From JANRIC01 sp033765345 (GTDB lineage Bacteria > Bacteroidota > Bacteroidia > Cytophagales > Microscillaceae), in the NCBI GenBank assembly GCA_033765345.1, contig JANRIC010000064.1, forward strand, positions 1 to 64,000: a stretch of 64,000 nucleotides of DNA. The letters run 5' to 3'. Numbering within the stretch: the stretch's first letter is position 1; each line of letters begins with the position of its first letter. A program made the position numbers and the translations under genes. Under the pieces are notes generated by a model. That model worked only from the letters and a program-made list of their open reading frames with translations, made no database searches and had not been told where the DNA came from. Below are positions 34,253 through 42,100 of the stretch, one piece after another.

Positions 34253-37072
34253 ATGAAACGACTAGTACTTTTTCTACTCCTAGGGCTGGCATCAAATCTT
34301 GCCTTCGCCCAAACCGGAAGTATCTCCGGAAAAATTACCGACGAAAACAAACTCGGCTTGCCGGGAGCCAGTGTCTATATCGAGGCACTCCAACTGGGTA
34401 CTTCTACGGATGTAAACGGCAACTACGCACTGGTCAATGTGCCAAGTGGAAGCCACCAACTGACAATTTCCTTCATCGGTTATACCAAATTAGAGCAAAA
34501 TGTATCAGTAGCCGAAGGACAAACCACCGAAATATCACTTTCTATGGAGCCCGGAGTAAATATCGGCACTGAAATCCTAATCCTGGGTGACCGCCTCAAA
34601 GGACAGGCAAAAGCCATCAATCAGCAACGCAGCAACATGAACATCACCAACATTGTAGCCGCCGACCAGATTGGCCGCTTCCCCGATGCCAATATTGGCG
34701 ATGCCCTTAAGCGTATCCCCGGTATTACCATCCAGGGTGACCAAGGTGAGGCACGTAACTTTATCGTGCGTGGCCTAGCACCTCAGTTGAACTCTGTCAT
34801 GATCAATGGAGACCGTATCCCCTCTGCCGAAGGTGACAACAGAAATATCCAACTTGATCTTATCCCCTCAGATATGATTCAAACCATCGAGGTGAACAAA
34901 GCCCTCACACCGGATATGGATGCCGATGCCATCGGCGGTTCTGTAAACCTAGTGACTCGCTCTGCCCCCAACGGTTTGCGTGTATCTGGTACACTCGCCA
35001 GTGGATTTAACTTCCTTTCCGATAAGCCCATCTGGACGGGTACGATCATCGTCGGAAATCGCTTTTTAAATAATAAACTGGGGGTATTGGTAAGTGCCAA
35101 CTACAACAATCACCAATTCGGCTCCGATAATATTGAGGCTCAATGGACCGATGAAGCCGAAAGCCCTCTGACAGAAGAAGACATCGAGGTAGACCCTTAC
35201 ACAGAATCCTTTGAGATCAGACGCTACCTCATTCAAAGAATTCGTCGTAGCCTTTCCGCTACCTTAGACTACCAGATCAATGCCAATAACCTGATTACTT
35301 TCCGCTCTATCTACAACTGGCGTGATGATTGGGAAAATCGCTTCCGCCTGACTTATGATGATATTGAGCCAATTTTTGAAGATGAAACCGAGAATATTGT
35401 GGGTTATGAAGCAGTAGCCGTACGTCAGACCAAAGGCGGCCGTGGAGATGACCGCGTAGATAATCGCCGACTGGAAGACCAGCGTGTTTATAACTTTTCA
35501 CTGCGTGGAGATCACCTCATCGCCAGCAAAATCAAATTAAATTGGATGACCGCTTTTGCACGTGCTTCCGAAGAACGACCTGGTGAGCGTTATATCGGAT
35601 ACGTCACGGATGATTCCTTTGAGTTGAATACAAACTTCTCTGACCCTGAATTCCCACGCATCAGCCCTGCCGACAACGGAGACGTGGCACTTTCCAACTT
35701 CAACGAACTGGATGAGCTAACCGAAGAAAGAGGAGAAACCTTTGAAAAAGACATTAACGGCCGCTTAGACCTAGAAATTCCTTTGAAAATTTCTAATAAT
35801 CAAGGTTTTATCAAATTCGGAGGTCGCTTGCGCTACAAAGAAAAAGAAAGAAACAATAATTTCTTCGAGTATAGCCCCCTTGATGAAGACGCTTTTGCCA
35901 ATCTGGGTCTACTGAGCACTTCTGACCAAAGTGATGCTGATTTCTTGGCCGGAGGCCAATATGCAGCCGGAGATTTTGTAACTCCTGAATTCTTAGGCGC
36001 ACTGGATTTGAACAATCCCAATCTATTTGAAAGAGAAGAAGCCTTTGATGAATATTTGGCTGCAAATTTCAGAGCCAGCGAAACCATCACTGGAGGATAT
36101 TTGATGTGGAATCAAAATATATCCAATAAATTTTCTTTCTTAGCCGGATTAAGGATTGAAAATACCCAAATTGACTACACTGGTAACAATGTACTGGATG
36201 AGGAAGAATTGCTGGGAGAGGTCAATCGTACTGATAGCTACACCAACATTATGCCCGGTCTGCACCTGCGTTATGCGGTCAATGATGACTTGATCATCCG
36301 TGCTGCTTGGACCAACACTTTGGCTCGTCCAAACTACTACGACCTGGTACCTTTCCGCGATCAAAGAGATGAAGACGAAGAACTTTTTATCGGAAATCCA
36401 AACCTGGATCCTACTACTTCTATGAATTTTGACCTGGGAGTAGATAAATACTTCGAGTCTATCGGTCTGGTATCTGGTAATTTCTTTTACAAAAACATTG
36501 ATGAATTTATCTACATCAACCAACAAGAAGACTATAGCGATGAATTTGTAGACGATTATGTCTTGTTTGAGCCTTTGAACGGCGGTACAGCCAATCTTTA
36601 CGGGATTGAACTGAGCTTCCAGCGTCAGTTGGATTTCTTGCCGGGCATCTGGAAAGGTTTGGGGGTTTATCTAAACTATACCTATAACCACTCCGAAGCT
36701 GATGGCATCCGCAATGAAGACGGTGAAGAAAGAGAAGGACTTGCCTTACCTGGCACTGCACCGCATATTTTTAATGCTTCGCTTTCTTTTGAAACCAAAA
36801 AATTGGTACTGAGAGCTTCTCTCAATTATGCTGATTCTTATTTGGATGAAGTAGGAGGAGATGATTTTACGGATCGTTATTATGACAGTCAGTTGTTCCT
36901 AGATATCAACGGTTCTTATGCTTTTACGCCTCAGCTGCGCTTCTTCTTTGAGGTCAATAACCTGACCAATCAGCCGCTGCGCTATTTCCAGGGCATTGAT
37001 GCTCGTACTATGCAGTCTGAGTATTATAATGTACGCTTTAATGCAGGTCTTAAATTTGATTTGTTTAAATAA
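34253..37072 (+). CDS. TonB-dependent receptor (TIGR01782-like) with carboxypeptidase-regulatory domain
   Basis: The ATG at 34253 begins a clear signal peptide (MKRLVLFLLLGLASNLAFAQ), giving about 939 residues; the frame runs up to 34196 but without signal character. Residues 20-110 are a CarboxypepD-regulatory-like domain; the plug (about 130-260) contains RFPDANIGDALKRIPGI and RNFIVRGLAPQLNSVMINGDR, characteristic of the TIGR01782 (Xanthomonas/Caulobacter-type) receptors. The barrel ends in YNVRFNAGLKFDLFK. Receptors of this type often lie beside a phytase, as here, and probably import a phosphorylated inositol or phytate-bound metal; that role is inferred from the neighbour. A terminator lies between the two genes. 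Confidence 0.9.
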   Translation: MKRLVLFLLLGLASNLAFAQTGSISGKITDENKLGLPGASVYIEALQLGTSTDVNGNYALVNVPSGSHQLTISFIGYTKLEQNVSVAEGQTTEISLSMEPGVNIGTEILILGDRLKGQAKAINQQRSNMNITNIVAADQIGRFPDANIGDALKRIPGITIQGDQGEARNFIVRGLAPQLNSVMINGDRIPSAEGDNRNIQLDLIPSDMIQTIEVNKALTPDMDADAIGGSVNLVTRSAPNGLRVSGTLASGFNFLSDKPIWTGTIIVGNRFLNNKLGVLVSANYNNHQFGSDNIEAQWTDEAESPLTEEDIEVDPYTESFEIRRYLIQRIRRSLSATLDYQINANNLITFRSIYNWRDDWENRFRLTYDDIEPIFEDETENIVGYEAVAVRQTKGGRGDDRVDNRRLEDQRVYNFSLRGDHLIASKIKLNWMTAFARASEERPGERYIGYVTDDSFELNTNFSDPEFPRISPADNGDVALSNFNELDELTEERGETFEKDINGRLDLEIPLKISNNQGFIKFGGRLRYKEKERNNNFFEYSPLDEDAFANLGLLSTSDQSDADFLAGGQYAAGDFVTPEFLGALDLNNPNLFEREEAFDEYLAANFRASETITGGYLMWNQNISNKFSFLAGLRIENTQIDYTGNNVLDEEELLGEVNRTDSYTNIMPGLHLRYAVNDDLIIRAAWTNTLARPNYYDLVPFRDQRDEDEELFIGNPNLDPTTSMNFDLGVDKYFESIGLVSGNFFYKNIDEFIYINQQEDYSDEFVDDYVLFEPLNGGTANLYGIELSFQRQLDFLPGIWKGLGVYLNYTYNHSEADGIRNEDGEEREGLALPGTAPHIFNASLSFETKKLVLRASLNYADSYLDEVGGDDFTDRYYDSQLFLDINGSYAFTPQLRFFFEVNNLTNQPLRYFQGIDARTMQSEYYNVRFNAGLKFDLFK

Positions 37073-37091
37073 TCCAAGTTTCTCATGTACC

Positions 37092-37128
37092 AAGCTTGTC
37101 GGAATGAATTTTCCGGCAAGCTTTTTTT
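37092..37128 (+). terminator. Terminator between receptor and phytase genes
   Basis: AAGCTTGTCGGAA pairs with TTCCGGCAAGCTT (one G-U pair), followed by a seven-T run. It ends 15 bp before the phytase ATG, so the second gene needs read-through or its own promoter. Confidence 0.85.
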
Positions 37129-37142
37129 AAACCTAAAATATT

Positions 37143-38273
37143 ATGCGAATTCAATTATTCACTGTCATGCTGTTGGGCTTATGTGCCTGCCAGGAGCAAA
37201 ACTCTTCTTCCCAAGACACCACAACATCTGCTGAGTCCTTAGAAGTACAAAAATCGGATTCCATTCCGACTCTAAAGCCCCTGATCGTAACCGACACTAC
37301 CCGACACGATACCGACGATCCTGCTATTTGGATTAATCCTAAAGATACCACCCAAAGCCTGATTCTGGGTACAGACAAAGAGGAAGACGGCGCACTGTAT
37401 GTCTATAATCTTGAGGGCAAAATCCAGGAAAACAAGGTAGTGCGTAATCTCAAACGCCCCAACAATGTAGACATCGAGTATGGCTTGGTGCTCAATGGCA
37501 AAACTACCGACATTGCCGTAGTCACCGAAAGACTCACCCACAAGCTCCGTATTTTCAGCCTACCGGATATGAAAGCCATTGATGGAGGTGGAATTGAAGT
37601 ATTTGTGGGAGAAACCGCCGAAGAATACCGCGATTTGATGGGGATTGCCTTGTATAAAAACCCTCAAAACAGCAAAATATACGCCATCGTAGGCCGCAAA
37701 ACCGGACCCACAGATGGAAGTTATCTGTGGCAGTATTTGCTGGAAGACAATGGTCAAGGGCAAATCAAAGCCACTTTGGTGCGTAAATTCGGCAAATTCA
37801 GCGGCAAAAAAGAAATAGAAGCCATTGCCGTAGACGATGCGCCGGGGTATGTCTATTATTCGGATGAAAACATAGGCATCCGAAAATATCACGCCGACCC
37901 AGAAAAAGGCAATGAGGAACTGGCTCTATTTGGCACCCAAGGATTCAAGGAAGACCACGAAGGCATATCCATTTATAAGCTGGAAGACGGCACGGGCTAC
38001 ATTCTGGTATCCGATCAGCAGGCCAATCAGTTTCACATTTTCAGCAGAGAAGGCAGTGCAGATAATCCACACGCACACAAGCTTCTCAAAACCATTAAAA
38101 CATCTACCCATGAAAGCGATGGGTCAGAAGTGAGCAATGTGCCTTTGAACGATCAGTTTTCCAAAGGGCTTTTTGTGGCTATGTCCGACAACAAAACTTT
38201 TCAATTTTACCGATGGGAAGACATTGCAGGCAAGGATTTAAAAATTGCCCCCAATGGTAAAATCTCTCAGTGA
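37143..38273 (+). CDS. Beta-propeller (BPP) phytase, probable lipoprotein
   Basis: A 376-residue protein of the calcium-dependent beta-propeller phytase family, which releases phosphate from phytate. The blades are marked by TDDPAIWINP, GTDKEEDGALYVYNLEGK, RPNNVDIEYG, RKFGKFSGKKEIEAIAVDDAPG, VYYSDENIGIRKYHADPEKG and EDHEGISIYKLEDG. The N-terminus has a signal with Cys14-Ala15-Cys16 (lipobox-like LCAC) so it may be lipid-anchored at the outer membrane. Being next to a TonB receptor suggests coupled hydrolysis and uptake. Its stop codon is followed at once by a heptamer-type repeat. Confidence 0.92.
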   Translation: MRIQLFTVMLLGLCACQEQNSSSQDTTTSAESLEVQKSDSIPTLKPLIVTDTTRHDTDDPAIWINPKDTTQSLILGTDKEEDGALYVYNLEGKIQENKVVRNLKRPNNVDIEYGLVLNGKTTDIAVVTERLTHKLRIFSLPDMKAIDGGGIEVFVGETAEEYRDLMGIALYKNPQNSKIYAIVGRKTGPTDGSYLWQYLLEDNGQGQIKATLVRKFGKFSGKKEIEAIAVDDAPGYVYYSDENIGIRKYHADPEKGNEELALFGTQGFKEDHEGISIYKLEDGTGYILVSDQQANQFHIFSREGSADNPHAHKLLKTIKTSTHESDGSEVSNVPLNDQFSKGLFVAMSDNKTFQFYRWEDIAGKDLKIAPNGKISQ

Positions 38274-38275
38274 AA

Positions 38276-38377
38276 AATTGGAAGTTGGGTGTTGGGCTTT
38301 GGCTTTTTTTACACTAAATTGTCTTTTGCATCAAAACAACTACCCAATCGCTAAAACCCAACATCCAATTTTCAATT
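38276..38377. repeat. Heptamer-type inverted repeat after phytase
   Basis: AATTGGAAGTTGGG (from about 38277) is complementary, 13 of 14, to CCCAACATCCAATT (about 38357-38370), with GTTGGGT/GTTGGGC heptamers inside the left arm. It starts within five bases of the phytase stop codon. It is a short form of the composite elements at 2246 and 11872, without the 21-bp array. Confidence 0.7.
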
Positions 38378-38665
38378 AATAAAAAAACGCCCGGAACTTC
38401 ACAAGGTAAGGTTTTTCATGTTCTCACTCAAATATTATGAAAAAATTCAGGCGAAAATTGGCATATATTAAAATATTATTCTTAATTTTCGCCAGAATGG
38501 GTTCGGATTTTGCATAGCTCACAAATAAGGGTGTAAGAAATTGATCATTTTTTAATTTTTCTGAACTTTTTAAGGTATTTTCAGTAAATTAACAACAGTA
38601 ATTGATTGATTTCTATCACCATTTAATCTAATAAAAAATTAAATTATTCAGAGCTAAAAAAAACT
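38378..38665. other. Spacer before the 65-residue reading frame
   Basis: AT-rich sequence with no gene, no strong inverted repeat and no Bacteroidota promoter that I can place. It may hold the promoter of the small protein at 38666. Confidence 0.4.
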
Positions 38666-38863
38666 ATGCAAGCTGAGGAAAGAGACAAACTAATCAGTGA
38701 ATTAAGGGCAACCATCGCCTACGCTGAAAAATTAAAATCCGAAACCGAAGAAGAGCTAAAAAGAATTTTGGGCAATTATTATGAGGAGTTCATACGTACC
38801 CAACAAAAGTTTTTGAGTACAAAGAATTCTGGTTTCTCCGGAAGTATTTCATTACAAAATTGA
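38666..38863 (+). CDS. Small coiled-coil-like protein
   Basis: A 65-residue protein without signal peptide. Residues 1-48 are highly charged and helical (EERDKLISELRATIAYAEKLKSETEEELKRI), suggesting a coiled coil; residues 55-65 are Ser/Gly-rich. An A-rich leader precedes the ATG. It may be a real small protein or the beginning of a longer broken gene, since an open frame without a start codon lies at about 38907-39098. No family is recognised. Confidence 0.45.
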   Translation: MQAEERDKLISELRATIAYAEKLKSETEEELKRILGNYYEEFIRTQQKFLSTKNSGFSGSISLQN

Positions 38864-38981
38864 GGAAAAGCCGGCTGCAAAATCGAGTATCAAACTATAA
38901 AGTTCGTTTCAGGCACATGATAACGCAACATTATCTGTAATATCCGAATCGAGCATTCAACAGCCAGCCGGCTTATCCTCT
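38862..38981. repeat. Long stem with GAGGAAAAGCCGGCTG arms
   Basis: GAGGAAAAGCCGGCTG (38861-38876) is complementary to CAGCCGGCTTATCCTC-type sequence at about 38965-38981 (15 of 16). About 90 nt lie between. The left arm overlaps the stop of the small frame. It could be a structured RNA or a transposed inverted pair; no gene starts inside with an ATG. Confidence 0.5.
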
Positions 38982-39123
38982 AATTATACACCCAACGAAG
39001 TGGTGATTCATCTCACCGAAAGTACGCAGGTTTTGCACATATTTTTTAATCTGACCAACCTTGTAAAATACGATAAAGCCACAGCTTTTTACAAATAATA
39101 AAACTGAGCCAGGATTCTCAAGC

Positions 39124-39154
39124 AAAAAAAGTGTAACAATATGCTACACTTTTT
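39124..39154 (-). terminator. Terminator of the malectin-rich protein gene
   Basis: AAAAAGTGTA (39126-39135) and TACACTTTTT (39145-39154) form a 10-bp stem with a 9-nt loop and T-run on the minus strand, 25 bp after the stop codon at 39179. Confidence 0.8.
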
Positions 39155-39178
39155 CAGGCATTTATATGAATTATAAAA

Positions 39179-42100
39179 CTAGCGCTTCACCATTTTGAAG
39201 GTATGCACCTTCTCAGGAGCTTGTACCTTAAAGATATACACTCCCGGATACCAACTCTGCATTTGGGCATTTACAGATTTATTCAAATCCTTTATGCTAC
39301 CGTTTTCTTTAAATAAAAGGTTTCCATTACCATCATAAACTTCCAGACTTATATCAGCATAAAGCTGCATCATATCCGAACCGGTAATCGTCACCTGATT
39401 GATAAATGGATTGGGATAAATATGGAGGCTCATGTCTTGATCATTGGCAAATTCTTCTACCTCGATCATTTCTATTTCTTCCTGCATTACCATGATTTTA
39501 TCCGTATTTTCTGCTGTTTTTTTGCTTGACTTGGCTAGGACGGTTTGGCAATCTACATTTTGGTCTAATTGTACCATTTGTACAAACTCACAGTTTGAGT
39601 TACTTTCTTTGGCATATATGTGATAGATGCCTGCGGTTAGATGATTAAAGGCTGGAGATTCCTGATAGACTCCATACTTGCCTAATTTATACAAGCTTCC
39701 TTTTTGTGAATTGAGTTCTACTTGCAGGGAGCCGTTTTGGTTTGAGCAGTCGGAGCTATTGACATCCACCACATTCAAGCTCAAAGATCCCTGATTTACC
39801 ATACGATATATCTCAATGGCTGAAATCACCGGGCGATTGACAATGGGCAGAAGTTCTAGGTCAAGAGCTCCGTCGCTTACAATTACTTCGTAGTCTTTGA
39901 CCAATGCCGTTTTAAAGCCTGCTTCTGCCATCAAATCAAGTGCTATTTCAACGATTGTTCCTTCCAGCAATATATGGAAAACCCTTTTGTTTTGATCAGT
40001 CCAGTAGTTTTCGGCAAAGTGTAATCTTACCAAATAAGAAGCACTTTCGGGAAGGGCGATTTTATACCCGATGGCGGTATTGTCTGCATTGGAGGAAGTA
40101 TAAGAACGATAGAGGGCATCCTGATCGGTTTGTTTGATTTGGCTGCTTTGATCCGTGGTGTTGTTCAGTTTAAAAGTATATCCAGCAGCACGATACGCCA
40201 GATCAGATTCCCAGCTTGCACCGCCGATAGTTACCGAATTAGAAGTACTTTGGGCTGTTTTGATGCGTTTGATCAATAAATTATCGACACACTCGGTGGT
40301 AGCTATTCCTGACAAAGGAATTCTCAAAGGAGAATTAGCACTATTGTAATGCACCAGCATAAAAGCTCTTTTAAAGCCTACGTGATTAGGCACAAAACTT
40401 ACCTGAAAAGTGGTACTTTCCTGAGGGCTTATCACCAGGTCGGCAGGTGTCTCGATGATAAATTCGTCGGGGTTATCTCCTTGTATTTCAAGAGAAGAAA
40501 TAACAATATCAGGGTCACGTTTATCTGCAAATACTCGCCCCAAGCTTCTTAGATGGATATTGATGTTTTGAGAACTACCCAATCCAGTTTCCTGAAATTC
40601 TACGGCAGATTGGTTTTCTAGAGGATCTCCTGCGATTCCATTGCCAGTAGCCAGTTCGGAATGGTTATTCATGCCACCGTAAGGTCTTACATTGGTGATG
40701 TAAAACATATTATCATTATAATCATAATTCGTTCCTGAAGACCCCAAATAGTCATTGGACATAAGATAGGCATTGGGTACGACCTCTCCGGCAGAGTTTC
40801 TTACTTTCCAGAAACGAATGCCGATATATCCCCGCACGGTAGGTGAAGTAGAAGGCGGATTGAGGTAAGGGTTAGAGCAATCTTGTGCAACCCTGACATT
40901 AAAAGGTCCCAAAGGAACAAACGAACCGGATGAAGGGCTTCCAAAGTTTCCGTCGCCTGGGTTTGTATTGGATCTAGGGAGTAAAGTTTGGGTATCTACG
41001 CCTACACTTCCTGCTATCCCTTTTCCTGTTTTTTGGGTATAAGGGTTTACATCTTCATAAGACAGTCCTGTTCCATAAGCACAGCATCCTTGATAAGAGG
41101 CCAGGTGTCTGACCGTCACGGGCAGAGCAGGATCAGCTCTTTCAAGAAGCATCACCGAAATCTCGTCGCCTTTGAGGGTAGAATCAGAGCCATGTTTGTA
41201 GTTTTCAAAGCCTGGGTCTGTTTTGAAGCCAAATGCCTCAATAATTTCCCGAACAATCGGTTCGCGGTGAGACTCTCCTTCTTTCTGCCAAAGGCCTCTG
41301 AGTATGATATTTTGATAAGGCAGGGCAATATCATCCGAGAAAATTTCCAGGTTTGTTTCCAGTACTTTGATTTTGTCACGGTTTGGATTCGGCGGGTCAA
41401 CGGCAATAAATTGCAAGGCCACATCTACTCGGCTTCCTGGTCCTATATTCAGTGGATAGCTCAATTGTGGGGCAGCTACTCCACCTACGGACTGGATTGT
41501 CCAGTTAAGGGTATCATTTAATTTGAGTTGATTGATCTTGAGGTCATCCAAGCCGCGATTATGAATTCTTAGGAATACGACATCGTGATTGGCATTATAA
41601 TTTGCTCCTTGATTTCTCCAGGGGATTTGAATTCTTGAGAAAGTAAGTTCGTGATCATTCGGGAAGTGATCCATATTCTCGACGACCATCTTGGAGAGTG
41701 TGCCGTTGGAGTTAAGTAATTCAAACTGAAACTCGGGGCTTATTTTTTGATTGCCATTGGCATCTGTAGCCCTTGCCTGAATATGATAATTACCTATTTC
41801 ATTTAGGAAAAGGACATTGACATAAGGCTGCCAGCCCTGGTTATTTACATTAAATTCCAGGCTTCTCAATCCGGCACCGCCTAGGTCGTAGGCTTCTATT
41901 TGAATTAATACTTCGTCTTGATAGATATTTGATCCTACCCGATTTCCTTGAATATTTACTGATAAATGTGGTGCGATATTATCGTTCTGGGGTTCTATGG
42001 TTCCTATCCAGATATAATTGATTTTTGAGTTAGTACCCCCAAAAGGATCGAGGGTCAGATTTCCATCTTTTATCTCTACCACCGTAGTACCTTCGGCAAT

